DNA from: Ga0077555 sp046154645
GTDB lineage: Bacteria; Pseudomonadota; Alphaproteobacteria; Rhizobiales; Hyphomicrobiaceae
Direction: 5' to 3'
Length of the DNA stretch: 64,000 nt
Assembly (NCBI GenBank): GCA_046154645.1
Contig: JBJXDZ010000129.1
Coordinates: 1 to 64,000 of the forward strand
This document shows positions 51,727 to 61,064 of this stretch, piece after piece (the first letter of the stretch is position 1; the number at the start of each line of letters is the position of its first letter). The position numbers and the translations under genes were made by a program. The notes beneath the pieces were generated by a model. It was not told the origin of the DNA. It searched no databases and was given only the letters and a program-made list of their open reading frames with translations.

Positions 51727-54693
51727 ATGACGCGCCAGCCACAGAACCAGGCCTTCTCGCAGACTTCGTTCCTGCAGGGAGCGAACGCGGCCTACATCGA
51801 GGAGATGCAGGCGCTTTATGAGGAAAATCCCGGTTCGGTCAGCGATGAGTGGCGGCTGTTTTTCCAGAGCCTGCAGGAGGAGCCGGCCACTCCGCGTGGC
51901 GATGGCAATGGAAATGGTCATGGGCCGTCGTGGGCGCGGCCCATCGAAGACATGCAGAGTTCCAGCGAGCTGGTGTCGGCGCTGACCGGTGACTATGGCG
52001 CCGAAGAGCGGCAGATCCGCGACAAGCTGTCGGCGCGGGCCCAGGTGTCCGGCGTCGATCTGTCGGCGGCTGCCACCTTCCGCGCAACCCAGGACAGCCT
52101 GCGCGCGCTGATGCTCATTCGCGCCTATCGCGTCATGGGGCATCTGGTTGCCGACCTCGATCCGCTCGGCATCTCCGATCGCAAACCACACAAGGAGTTG
52201 CGGCCCGAGACCTATGGCTTCACCGAGGCCGATCTCGACCGGCCGATCTTCATCGACAAGGTGCTTGGTCTCGAGACGGCAACCATCCGCCAGATCCTGA
52301 AGATACTGCGCCGCACCTACTGCCGCCAGATCGGCGTCGAGTTCATGCACATCACCAGCCCGCTGCAGAAGCGGTGGATTCAGGAGCGCATCGAGGGCTC
52401 GGACAAGGACATCTCGTTCACGACCGAGGGCAAGAAGGCCATCCTGAAAAAGCTGATCGAGGCTGAGAGCTTCGAGAAGTTTGCCGACGTGAAATACACC
52501 GGCACCAAGCGCTTCGGCCTCGAGGGCGGCGAGTCCCTGGTGCCGGCCCTCGAGCAGATCATCAAGCGCGGTGGGCAGCTCGGGCTCAAGGAAATCGTCA
52601 TCGGCATGGCGCATCGCGGGCGCCTGAATGTGCTGGCCAACGTCATGGGCAAGCCGCTGCGCGCCATCTTCAACGAGTTCAAAGGCGGCTCCTTCAAACC
52701 CGACGATGTCGAAGGCTCGGGCGACGTGAAATACCATCTCGGTGCCTCGTCGGACCGCGAGTTCGACAGCAACAAGGTGCACTTGTCGCTCACCGCCAAT
52801 CCCTCGCATCTTGAGATCGTTGATCCTGTCGTGCTCGGCAAGGTGCGCGCCAAGCAGGATCAACTCGGCTGCGAGCCGGGACAACGCACGCCCGTGCTGC
52901 CGCTGCTCATTCACGGCGACGCGGCCTTCGCCGGCCAGGGTGTCGTTGCCGAATGCTTCGGTCTCTCGGGCCTCAAGGGGCATCGCACTGGCGGCTCGAT
53001 CCACTTCGTCATCAATAATCAGATCGGTTTCACCACCAACCCGCGCTTCTCGCGGTCGTCGCCGTATTGCACCGACGTCGCCAAGATGGTCGAGGCACCG
53101 ATCTTCCACGTCAACGGCGACAATCCGGAAGCCGTGGTGCATGTGGCCAAGATCGCCATCGAATTCCGCATGCGCTTCCAGAAGCCCGTCGTCATCGACA
53201 TGGTCTGCTACCGTCGTCACGGCCACAACGAATCCGACGAGCCAGCCTTCACGCAACCGCTGATGTACCGCCGCATCAAGGCGCACAAGACGACCGTGGA
53301 GATCCATGGCCAACGGCTGATCGACGAAGGCGTCATCACCGCGGCCGAGTTCGACGGCATGAAGGCCGAATTCCGCGCCCGCCTCGACGAGGAAATGGCT
53401 GCGGCCGAAAGCTACAAGCCGAACAAGGCCGACTGGCTCGATGGCCGCTGGTCGGGCGTCGGACTGCCCGAGGACGAGGCGCGGCGGGGTGTCACCGGCG
53501 TGCCGCTCGATGTGCTGCAGGACGTTGGCCGCCGCCTGACGACGATCCCGCAGGACTTCAATCCGCACAAGACCATCCAGCGCCTGCTGGAGCGCCGCAG
53601 CGAGATGATCGAGATTGGCCAGGGCCTCGACTGGTCGATGGCCGAGCATTTGGCGTTCGGCACCTTGATGCGGGAGCGCTTCCCGGTGCGCCTGTCGGGC
53701 CAGGATGTGGAGCGCGGCACGTTCTCGCAGCGTCATTCGGTACTGATCGACCAGGAGTCCGAGCGCCGCTACACGCCGCTGAAATACGTCTCTAACGATC
53801 AGGCCCGTTTCGAGGTCATCAACTCGTCGCTTTCGGAGGAAGCGGTGCTCGGTTTCGAGTACGGCTATTCGCTGGCGGAGCCCAATACGCTGACCCTGTG
53901 GGAAGCGCAGTTCGGTGATTTCGCCAACGGCGCGCAGGTGGTGTTCGACCAGTTCCTGTCGTCGGGCGAGCGCAAGTGGCTGCGCATGTCGGGCCTCGTC
54001 TGCCTGTTGCCGCACGGCTACGAAGGCCAGGGGCCCGAGCACTCTTCGGCGCGTCTCGAGCGCTTCCTGCAGATGTGCGCCGAGGACAACTGGCAGATCG
54101 CCAACTGCACGACGCCGGCCAACTATTTCCACATCCTGCGCCGCCAGTTGCAGCGCAAGATCAGGAAGCCGCTGATCCTGATGACGCCGAAATCGCTGCT
54201 GCGGCACAAGCGCGTCGTCTCGCGGCTCGACGAGATGGCGACGGGCACCACGTTCCATCGCATCTTGTGGGACGACGCCCAGTCGAACCCGGCCGAGAAG
54301 ATCAAGCTGAAAGAGGACGCGCAGATCCGCCGCGTCGTGCTGTGCTCGGGCAAGGTCTATTACGACCTCTACGAAGCCCGCGAGGCCGCCGGCATCGACG
54401 ACATCTATCTGTTGCGCGTCGAGCAGCTTTATCCGCTGCCCGTGAAGGCACTGCTGGCTGAACTCGCGCGCTTCACCAATGCCGAAATGGTGTGGGCGCA
54501 GGAGGAGCCGATGAACATGGGGGCATGGACCTACATGGGGCCGAGCCTCGAATGGCTCTTGTCACAGGTGGACGTCAAGGCGAAGCGGCCGGCCTATGCG
54601 GGGCGTGCCGTGTCGGCTGCCACCGCGACCGGCCTCGCCTCCAAGCATGCGAGCGAGCAGAAGGCGTTGGTGGCGCAAGCGCTGGCGTCTTGA
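51727..54693 (+). CDS. sucA: 2-oxoglutarate dehydrogenase E1 component
   Basis: 988 aa. ThDP-dependent E1: GMAHRGRLNVLANVMG, GDAAFAGQGVVAE, FVINNQIGFTTNPR, and a C-terminal transketolase-like domain (QFGDFANGAQVVFDQF, LLPHGYEGQGPEHSS, CTTPANYFHILRRQ). N-terminal E2-binding segment: TSFLQGANAAYIEEMQALYEENP. Converts 2-oxoglutarate to succinyl-dihydrolipoyl-E2 with SucB and Lpd. sucB is not downstream. Start ATG 51727 follows GGGAGCG; 51697 is less likely. Confidence 0.93.
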   Translation: MTRQPQNQAFSQTSFLQGANAAYIEEMQALYEENPGSVSDEWRLFFQSLQEEPATPRGDGNGNGHGPSWARPIEDMQSSSELVSALTGDYGAEERQIRDKLSARAQVSGVDLSAAATFRATQDSLRALMLIRAYRVMGHLVADLDPLGISDRKPHKELRPETYGFTEADLDRPIFIDKVLGLETATIRQILKILRRTYCRQIGVEFMHITSPLQKRWIQERIEGSDKDISFTTEGKKAILKKLIEAESFEKFADVKYTGTKRFGLEGGESLVPALEQIIKRGGQLGLKEIVIGMAHRGRLNVLANVMGKPLRAIFNEFKGGSFKPDDVEGSGDVKYHLGASSDREFDSNKVHLSLTANPSHLEIVDPVVLGKVRAKQDQLGCEPGQRTPVLPLLIHGDAAFAGQGVVAECFGLSGLKGHRTGGSIHFVINNQIGFTTNPRFSRSSPYCTDVAKMVEAPIFHVNGDNPEAVVHVAKIAIEFRMRFQKPVVIDMVCYRRHGHNESDEPAFTQPLMYRRIKAHKTTVEIHGQRLIDEGVITAAEFDGMKAEFRARLDEEMAAAESYKPNKADWLDGRWSGVGLPEDEARRGVTGVPLDVLQDVGRRLTTIPQDFNPHKTIQRLLERRSEMIEIGQGLDWSMAEHLAFGTLMRERFPVRLSGQDVERGTFSQRHSVLIDQESERRYTPLKYVSNDQARFEVINSSLSEEAVLGFEYGYSLAEPNTLTLWEAQFGDFANGAQVVFDQFLSSGERKWLRMSGLVCLLPHGYEGQGPEHSSARLERFLQMCAEDNWQIANCTTPANYFHILRRQLQRKIRKPLILMTPKSLLRHKRVVSRLDEMATGTTFHRILWDDAQSNPAEKIKLKEDAQIRRVVLCSGKVYYDLYEAREAAGIDDIYLLRVEQLYPLPVKALLAELARFTNAEMVWAQEEPMNMGAWTYMGPSLEWLLSQVDVKAKRPAYAGRAVSAATATGLASKHASEQKALVAQALAS

Positions 54694-54758
54694 GTGGCGC
54701 CCTCGGGTGCCGACAGCGCACCTGGTGCGTTGGGTCCTGACGAATCCGGAGCACGGCT

Positions 54759-55241
54759 ATGAGCGACGCTCAATCCATGGCGATGCTGGAACGCCGCCGT
54801 ATCGAGGCGGGCATCCTGAAGCATGTCTACGAAACCTTGAAGGCGAGCCACGGTCGCGATGTTGCCGCCAGGGCCATCGCCGACAGCGTCCGCGCGGCCT
54901 CGATCGAGCAGGGCGCGGGCATGCGGGCGGAGGACGGCGGCCAGACATCCATGCAGACCTTCATCGACCGCCAGGAGCTGTGGACCCGCGGCGGTGCGCT
55001 CGCCATCGAGATCAAGGAGCAATCGCCGGATCGCTTCCGCTTCAACGTCACGCGCTGCGAGTATGCGCGCATGTACAAGGAGATGGGGCTTGGCGAGATC
55101 GGACATCTGCTGTCGTGCCAGCGCGACGGCACATTCTGCGAGGGCTACGACGCCCACCTCAAGCTCCAGCGCACCCAGACCATCATGCAAGGCGCCAGCC
55201 ATTGCGACTTCGACTACACCTACGAGAAACCGAAGGCTTAG
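54759..55241 (+). CDS. L-2-amino-thiazoline-4-carboxylate hydrolase family protein
   Basis: 160 aa. The segment FNVTRCEYARMYKEMGLGEIG, with LSCQRDGTFCEGYDA and RTQTIMQGASHCDFDY, matches the ATC hydrolase family. These cysteines are conserved. In Pseudomonas the enzyme opens the thiazoline ring on the way to L-cysteine; most homologues have no tested role. Starts 65 bases after sucA. Confidence 0.8.
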   Translation: MSDAQSMAMLERRRIEAGILKHVYETLKASHGRDVAARAIADSVRAASIEQGAGMRAEDGGQTSMQTFIDRQELWTRGGALAIEIKEQSPDRFRFNVTRCEYARMYKEMGLGEIGHLLSCQRDGTFCEGYDAHLKLQRTQTIMQGASHCDFDYTYEKPKA

Positions 55242-55366
55242 CCGCGGCTGGCGTTGACCAGATCGTTTCGCCGGATATCCACGCTTCTGCTGCCGCCAAC
55301 TGTTGTCGCGACAGACCAACGCTGCGATATCAAATTCTGGATGCACAGGAACTCTCGCTGTCCTTG

Positions 55367-55513
55367 CCTCTCCCCTTGGGGAGAGGCCGGCGCGCCTCTA
55401 CACAAGTGTTGCATCCAACAAACAAGGCGCGCCGGGTGAGGGGGCTGGTCGAGGCTTCTTGGTTCGTTCCCAGCCCCTCACCCCACCCCTTTCCCCAGAG
55501 GGAGAGGGAGAAG
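55367..55513. repeat. MITE-like element of nested palindromes
   Basis: Fills much of a 349-base gap with no gene. Perfect stem CCTCTCCCC/GGGGAGAGG at 55367-55386. Perfect 11-bp pair CCGGCGCGCCT/AGGCGCGCCGG at 55387-55397 and 55425-55435. A third near-perfect pair at 55434-55448 and 55470-55483. It ends in TTTCCCCAGAGGGAGAGGG, which resembles the start. No transposase. The same class occurs as non-autonomous repeats in many proteobacteria. Confidence 0.65.
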
Positions 55514-55590
55514 GAATAGCGCGCGCGGCTAGTTGAGGGCCAAGCGAGTTCACGGGTGCACGTGCAGTCGTCACCAGCGAGGTGGACGTA

Positions 55591-56697
55591 ATGGCAAAGG
55601 CTCAGTCGAAACGGTCAGGCAAGCCCGGCATTCTGCCAGCGCAGGCGATTCGCGCGCTGATCGAAACAGCCACGCTGAAACCGGCGATGCCGGTGGCAGC
55701 CGGCCAGATCCAGCCGGCCAGCATCGATCTGCGCTTAGGGGAGGTCGCTTATCGCGTCCGCGCAAGCTTCCTGCCCGGGCCTGGCTCCAACGTGGTGCAG
55801 AAACTCTCGGAATTTTCCCTGCACACCATCGACCTATCGCACGGCGCGGTGCTGGAAACGGGCTGCGTCTACGTGGTGCCGCTCCTCGAGAGCCTGGCGT
55901 TGCCGATGGACATCGCGGCTGCCGCCAATCCCAAAAGCTCAACCGGGCGGCTGGACGTGTTCACGCGCGTCATTGCTGACGGCGTCGAGGCCTTCGATAC
56001 CATTCCAGGCGGCTACCAGGGCCGCCTCTACGCCGAGATTTGCCCGCAGACGTTCCCGATCGTCGTGCGCCGCGGCTCGTACCTGTCGCAACTGCGCTTT
56101 CGCGTCGGCGATCCCATCGAGAACGATGCCGACCTCGCGGCACTGCATGCGCGTCTTCGGTTGGTCTCGGGTGGCGTCGACGACATCAAGGGCGGCGTGG
56201 CGCTGTCGGTCGATCTGATCGGCGACAAGGATGGATTGGTCGGCTATCGCGCCAAGCGGCATACCGGCATCGTCGATGTCGACAAGCCCGGTGCCTGCGC
56301 CATCCTGGACTACTGGGAGCCCATCCATGCGCGGGGCGCGCGGCGCCTCATCCTGGATCCCGATCAATTCTACATCCTGGCCTCCAAGGAGGCCGTCCAT
56401 GTGCCGCCGACGCACGCCGCCGAGATGATGCCGTTCAATCCGCTGGTTGGCGAGTTCCGCGTGCATTATGCGGGCTTCATGGATCCAGGCTTCGGGCATG
56501 CGGCGGCCGGCGGCAGCGGCGCCCGCGTGGTGTTGGAAGTCCGCTCGCACAAGGTGCCGTTCATCCTCGAGGATGGTCAGATCATCGGGCGTCTCGTCTA
56601 CGAGCGCATGCAGGAGACCCCCGACATCCTTTACGGGTCGGACCTGAAGAGCAACTATCAGGCGCAAGGCCTGAAGCTGTCGAAACACTTCAAGTAG
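55591..56697 (+). CDS. dcd: dCTP deaminase, double-length form
   Basis: 368 aa, about twice a typical Dcd. The N-terminal half carries QIQPASIDLRLGEVAYRVR and NPKSSTGRLDVFTRVIADG; the C-terminal half GARVVLEVRSHKVPFILEDGQIIGRLVYERM ends the second barrel. This matches the alphaproteobacterial deaminase family in which two dUTPase-fold domains are joined. It converts dCTP to dUTP for dTTP synthesis. Start ATG 55591 after GAGGTGG. Confidence 0.86.
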   Translation: MAKAQSKRSGKPGILPAQAIRALIETATLKPAMPVAAGQIQPASIDLRLGEVAYRVRASFLPGPGSNVVQKLSEFSLHTIDLSHGAVLETGCVYVVPLLESLALPMDIAAAANPKSSTGRLDVFTRVIADGVEAFDTIPGGYQGRLYAEICPQTFPIVVRRGSYLSQLRFRVGDPIENDADLAALHARLRLVSGGVDDIKGGVALSVDLIGDKDGLVGYRAKRHTGIVDVDKPGACAILDYWEPIHARGARRLILDPDQFYILASKEAVHVPPTHAAEMMPFNPLVGEFRVHYAGFMDPGFGHAAAGGSGARVVLEVRSHKVPFILEDGQIIGRLVYERMQETPDILYGSDLKSNYQAQGLKLSKHFK

Positions 56698-56942
56698 TCG
56701 AGGCGCCTTCGGGCGCTTCGGTATCGCGCGTTCGTTGGGCCGTGCGCTCGCACACCCGCACAAGTGGGGTAAGAATCCGGCGCGTTCGCCGACGGTCGCA
56801 AATCCAAGCCCGCCCGCTGATTTCGTGGTCGCTGTCGTGCGCCCAATGGCGCTGCCCTCTGGGGTTGCGCCCTGACGCTGAGGTTTGGGCAATGGGAGCG
56901 CAATGTCTCGCGGCGCGCTGCCATGCGGTCCCCAGAAACACA
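56698..56942. other. Non-coding gap between dcd and ctpA
   Basis: Convergent spacer. A short GCGCC-TTCG-GGCGC hairpin near 56704-56717 may end the dcd transcript. I found no tRNA, small gene or promoter here. Confidence 0.5.
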
Positions 56943-56970
56943 TGCGCCGACCGCTTGGGCGGTCGGCGCA
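56943..56970 (-). terminator. Probable terminator of the envC-ctpA transcript
   Basis: TGCGCCGACCGC (56943-56954) and GCGGTCGGCGCA (56959-56970) form a perfect 12-bp stem with a TTGG loop, 31 bases downstream of the ctpA stop. On the minus strand TGTGTTTC follows, a weak T-rich tail. Confidence 0.6.
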
Positions 56971-57000
56971 CAGGCAACTCAGGTTGGGCAAGTCGGCCGT

Positions 57001-58413
57001 TTACTGCTTCGGCGCTTCCGGTGCCTTTGGCGCATCGGCGGGCTTGGTGTCGGTCGGCGCGGCGGGTTCCGTGTTCGGTGCCGGCACGATGGTGCCGACG
57101 GCGGGCTCAGGAATCTCGCCGCGCATCAGCTTCAGCGCATACTGAAGCTGGTTGTCCTTTTCCGGCTCTTTGGGAACGTAGGCCGCAGAACCCGACTCTT
57201 CCTTCTTCTCTTTGTCCTTGGCGTCGCCCCGCAGATGCCCGCGCAGGCTCGCTTCGCCACGCGGCTTCTCAGGCGTTTTGGGGCGTAGCTCCGGCGGCAA
57301 CTCCTGCTCGACGATGACATCCGGGTCGATGCCCTTGGCCTGGATCGAGCGGCCCGAAGGCGTGTAGTAGCGGGCCGTGGTCAGGCGGATGGCGCCGTTC
57401 TGGCCCAGCGGAATGATGGTCTGCACCGAGCCCTTGCCGAACGAGCGCGTGCCGAGGATCAGCGCGCGCTTGTGGTCCTGCAGGGCACCGGCAACGATCT
57501 CAGAGGCCGAGGCCGAGCCGCCGTTGATCAGCACCAGGATGCGCTTGCCGTCAGTGATTTCGCCGGCACGAGCATTGGCGCGTTGTGTCTCTTCCAGGTT
57601 ACGACCCTTGGTGAGGACGATCGCGCCCTTGTCCAGGAAGTCGTCCGAGACGTTGATGGCCTGATCGAGCAGTCCCCCCGGATTGTTGCGCAGATCGACA
57701 ATGAAGCCTCTCGGCGCCTTGGTGCCGAGCTGCTTCTTGAGCGCTTCGACCTGCTTGACCAGGTTCTCGTGCGTCTTCTCATTGAAGGTCGAGATCTTGA
57801 TGTAGATGACATCGCCTTCGAGGCGCGATTTGACCGCGTTGATGCGGATCACGTCGCGCACGATCTTCATCTCGAGCGGCTCGTCACGGCCCTTGCGCAC
57901 GATCGTGAGTGTGATCGGTGTGTTGACCGGCCCGCGCATCTTCTCGACCGCCTGCTCGAGGGTGAGACCCACGATCTGGTCACCGTCGAGATGCGTGATC
58001 AGGTCATTGGCCTGCAGGCCTGCCTTGGACGCCGGCGTGTCGTCGATCGGCGACACCACCTTGATGACGCCGTTCTCCATTGTCACTTCGATGCCGAGGC
58101 CGCCGAACTCGCCCTTGGTCTGGACCTGCATGTCCTTGAAGTGCTTCGGGTTCAGGTAGGCGGAGTGTGGATCGAGCGCCGACAACATGCCGTTGATGGC
58201 GTTGTCGATGAGCATGCTGTCGTCGGGCTTCTCGACGTAGTCGGCGCGCACCCGCTCGAGCACGTCCCCGAACAGGTCCAGCTGCTTGTAGATCTCGGCG
58301 TTCGGCGTCGTTGCCGAGTAGGTCCGCGACACGTTGAACACGGTCGTGAGCCCGGCAAGGCCTGCCAGCGTCATGAACGTCCAGAATGCGTAATCCGGTT
58401 TGCGCTTGATCAT
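57001..58413 (-). CDS. ctpA: C-terminal processing protease, S41 family
   Basis: 470 aa. N-terminal membrane anchor/signal (FWTFMTLAGLAGLTTVF), helical cap, PDZ domain (GEFGGLGIEVTMENGVIKVVSPI, PASKAGLQANDLI) and the S41 protease core: GFIVDLRNNPGGLLDQAI, GGSASASEIVAGAL with the serine and GTRSFGKGSVQ with the lysine. The tail is Pro/Lys rich. Periplasmic processing of envelope proteins. Start ATG 58413 overlaps the envC stop (ATGA), a coupled operon with murein-hydrolase activation as the shared theme. Confidence 0.9.
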   Translation of the reverse strand: MIKRKPDYAFWTFMTLAGLAGLTTVFNVSRTYSATTPNAEIYKQLDLFGDVLERVRADYVEKPDDSMLIDNAINGMLSALDPHSAYLNPKHFKDMQVQTKGEFGGLGIEVTMENGVIKVVSPIDDTPASKAGLQANDLITHLDGDQIVGLTLEQAVEKMRGPVNTPITLTIVRKGRDEPLEMKIVRDVIRINAVKSRLEGDVIYIKISTFNEKTHENLVKQVEALKKQLGTKAPRGFIVDLRNNPGGLLDQAINVSDDFLDKGAIVLTKGRNLEETQRANARAGEITDGKRILVLINGGSASASEIVAGALQDHKRALILGTRSFGKGSVQTIIPLGQNGAIRLTTARYYTPSGRSIQAKGIDPDVIVEQELPPELRPKTPEKPRGEASLRGHLRGDAKDKEKKEESGSAAYVPKEPEKDNQLQYALKLMRGEIPEPAVGTIVPAPNTEPAAPTDTKPADAPKAPEAPKQ

Positions 58414-59810
58414 CCTTGCACCTTCTTCGAGCCTTCTACGAGCCACCAGGGATCCGGATTGATCGGCGTGCCGTCTTTCCGGAATTCAACATAGAGAACG
58501 GGAGCGATATCGCCACTCTTGGCTTTGTAGCCTTTCGGGGCCGCCGTCATGACGCCGATGGGCTGGCCGGCAAGGACGAATTCGCCGAGCTGCACATCAA
58601 TCTGCGACAATCCGGCCAAGAGGATATGGTAGCCGTCGCCGGCATTGACAATCAAGAGCTGGCCGAAGGAGCGAAATTCGCCAGCATAGACAACCCAACC
58701 GTCGGCCGGCGCTGTGACCTGGGCGGCCTGCCGGGTCTCGAGCACGATGCCTTTGGAGCGGCTGTCGTTCTGCGTCTTGTCGCCGAACGCCAGAATGCGA
58801 CGGCCTTGGGCTGGCAGCTGCAACTGACCCTTGGCTTGGACGAACGGCATGGCCGGTTTCATGCGGCCAGGATCGAGCGCCGCCATCTGCGTGCCTTTGG
58901 GGGCGATCTCGATGGCGGGAGCGCCACGCTCAGGCGCTTTGGCGACGGGCGGCGGCGACTTGGGCGGCGCGGGTGCGGCCGGCGGCCCGGCTGGCGGGTT
59001 GGGCGCGAGGGCGATCTGACGGTCCGCGGGGGCTGCGGGCGGTGGCGGAGGTACGGCGACAACGGCGGGCTGGTCATGGCCCGTGTGGGCGGCGACGGCC
59101 TTGTCGAGACGTGAGATCAGCTCCGATAGCTCGGTCACATTGCGGGCGATCTCGGCGGCTTCCTTGCGCACCTTGTCCAGATCTGACTGGCGTTCTGCGA
59201 TCGACAGGCGGCGCACCTCGTTCAGCTGCGAGATGCGGATCTGGGCCTCGGAGAGGCGCACCGTTTCGGCTTTCAGGCGATCGCCCTCGACCTTGCTCTC
59301 AGCCATCACCCGGGCAAGGTCCTCGAGTTGGCCGGCCAATTCGAGGGCTTGTTTGCGCATGCCAGGGAATAGGGTGGCAATCATCTGGGCGCTGCGCACC
59401 ATCTTCAGGGCGTCCTCACGGCGCGTGATGATGGCCGGCGGCGGGTTGTGGCCCATGCGTTGTAGCGCGGCCAGCAGCTTGAGGATCGACTCGTGGCGCT
59501 GGGCGAGGGAGCCGCGCAGATGGAGTTCCTGCGCCTCCAACTCGCCCTGCCGGGCCTCGATGGCGGTGAGCTTGGCTTCGCCTTTCTGGATCTCGCGGGC
59601 TGTCTCGAGCAGGCTCTGGTTCAGCCGCTCGCGCTCCGCCTTCATGGCGGCAACGTCGGAAGCCAGCGCCTGTTCGGCCTTGCGGCGGGCTTCGAGTTGT
59701 TCTTGTGTTTCCTGCAGACGGCGCTGCGCCTCGGGCACGGATTGGGCCAGGGTTGGCGCGGTCCAGACGAACAACGACACCATCGTCAGCATTGCGGCTG
59801 TGCCACCCAT
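58410..59810 (-). CDS. envC: EnvC-type murein hydrolase activator
   Basis: 466 aa. A signal peptide (MLTMVSLFVWTAPTLAQ) is followed by two long coiled coils (about 30-250), a proline-rich linker and a C-terminal LytM (M23) domain (GRRILAFGDKT..., VVYAGEFRSFGQLLIVN, LYVEFRKDGTPINPDPWW). The zinc ligands of M23 are not kept (YVEFRK replaces the H-x-H strand), as in E. coli EnvC, which activates amidases without own catalysis. Start ATG 59810 is placed at the signal peptide; TTG 59960 would add a basic non-conserved leader. Confidence 0.85.
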   Translation of the reverse strand: MGGTAAMLTMVSLFVWTAPTLAQSVPEAQRRLQETQEQLEARRKAEQALASDVAAMKAERERLNQSLLETAREIQKGEAKLTAIEARQGELEAQELHLRGSLAQRHESILKLLAALQRMGHNPPPAIITRREDALKMVRSAQMIATLFPGMRKQALELAGQLEDLARVMAESKVEGDRLKAETVRLSEAQIRISQLNEVRRLSIAERQSDLDKVRKEAAEIARNVTELSELISRLDKAVAAHTGHDQPAVVAVPPPPPAAPADRQIALAPNPPAGPPAAPAPPKSPPPVAKAPERGAPAIEIAPKGTQMAALDPGRMKPAMPFVQAKGQLQLPAQGRRILAFGDKTQNDSRSKGIVLETRQAAQVTAPADGWVVYAGEFRSFGQLLIVNAGDGYHILLAGLSQIDVQLGEFVLAGQPIGVMTAAPKGYKAKSGDIAPVLYVEFRKDGTPINPDPWWLVEGSKKVQG

Positions 59811-60151
59811 GGCCCGGCCCTTCGCCGGCCAACACGGCGCCAGCCGGGATTTCGCCGGGCTGATCGCGTTGACGGATGCTGTCGTGCGGTGTGTCAGGTC
59901 GTGTCTCGCCAGCCTGTGCCTGCGGAGCGCTTCCGAGGCATAAAGTTCAGCCGTTACCAATTTCGCAATGCACCAACACCATTTCGAGTCAGCATAGCAG
60001 GATTAAGGCGGATCGGGCACCCCGGCGTATCAATCTTTCGGGAAGTCGCTGAACGGACGGCGGTTGGCGACAACAGGCGGTTGCTTCTTGCCCGCAAGCC
60101 GGGCGGGCCCTACCCTGGAGCCTGGCGCTGGACCGAAGCACAGGAGCAGGC

Positions 60152-60343
60152 ATGAAGACGGTGGCGACCCAGTTCACGACGATCGCGGCGCTGGCGGTGT
60201 TCGTCGTCCTGGTGATGGGTCTTTGGAACATGGCCCGACGCGAGTCGAGCCCCAGTCTCAGCCAGACGCTGATGCGGTGGCGGGTCGGCCTGCAGTTCGT
60301 CGCCATCGTGATCGCCATGCTGGCGCTCTATATCGCGCGGTAG
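60152..60343 (+). CDS. HIG1-type twin transmembrane protein
   Basis: 63 aa. Two membrane helices (AALAVFVVLVMGLWNM and GLQFVAIVIAMLALYI) joined by a short SQTLMRWRVG loop, the pattern of bacterial hypoxia-induced domain proteins, which in mitochondria associate with cytochrome oxidase. AGGAGCAGG is the ribosome binding site. Begins the run to the adenosyltransferase gene, 35 bases away. Confidence 0.82.
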   Translation: MKTVATQFTTIAALAVFVVLVMGLWNMARRESSPSLSQTLMRWRVGLQFVAIVIAMLALYIAR

Positions 60344-60378
60344 CCAGAAGCCTCGCCTCGAACCGGGAGCAGCCGCCC

Positions 60379-60960
60379 ATGGTTGTCTTGAACAAGATCT
60401 ACACCCGCACCGGTGACGATGGCACGACGGCGCTCGGCACCGGCGAGCGGTTGCCCAAATACGCCTTGCGGGTGGCGGCCTATGGCACCGTGGACGAGAC
60501 CAATGCGGCGCTCGGGCTGGCGTTGATCCATCTCGGCGACGGCGACCCGGCCCTCAAGGCGCGATTGGTTCGGATTCAGAACGACCTGTTCGATCTGGGT
60601 GCCGATCTCTGCGTCCCCGATCGCGGCACCAAGCCCGGCTATGAGCCGCTGCGGGTGACGGACGCGCAGGTCAAGCGGCTGGAGGACGAGATCGACGATA
60701 TGAACGGCCGGCTCAATCCGCTGCGTTCGTTCGTCCTGCCGGGCGGCACGGCTGCGGCAGCGGCCCTGCATGTGGCGCGCACCGTATGTCGGCGGGCGGA
60801 ACGGCTGGTGGCCGAACTTGCCACCCAGCCCGATGAGCCGGTCAGCGGTCCGGCCCTCAAGTACATCAATCGGCTTTCGGACTACCTGTTCGTCGCCAGC
60901 CGCCATGTCAATGCCCAAGGCGCTGGCGACGTGCTGTGGGTTCCCGGCAAGAACCGTTGA
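60379..60960 (+). CDS. Cob(I)alamin adenosyltransferase, PduO type
   Basis: 193 aa. The N-terminal NKIYTRTGDDGTTALGTGER and AYGTVDETNAALGLAL, the ATP/cob(I)alamin region LPGGTAAAAALHVARTVCRRAER and the end YLFVASRHVN are all PduO/MMAB hallmarks. It makes adenosylcobalamin, used by methylmalonyl-CoA mutase among others. Confidence 0.92.
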   Translation: MVVLNKIYTRTGDDGTTALGTGERLPKYALRVAAYGTVDETNAALGLALIHLGDGDPALKARLVRIQNDLFDLGADLCVPDRGTKPGYEPLRVTDAQVKRLEDEIDDMNGRLNPLRSFVLPGGTAAAAALHVARTVCRRAERLVAELATQPDEPVSGPALKYINRLSDYLFVASRHVNAQGAGDVLWVPGKNR

Positions 60961-61064
60961 GGGTATAATTGCACACGCCGCATTTGGGTCGTGACGCCGC
61001 GGACCGGGCCGCGCGCGAGGTCGAGACGCACGGGCCGCCGCCAGGGCCAGAAAGACGGGTTAAC

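Noticed and set aside
51652..54258. 868-codon open frame opposite sucA
   Set aside because: Antisense of a clear 2-oxoglutarate dehydrogenase gene; the translated sequence has no domain pattern.
56698..57000. tRNA gene between dcd and ctpA
   Set aside because: No T-loop GTTCRANYC with matching acceptor and anticodon arms on either strand.
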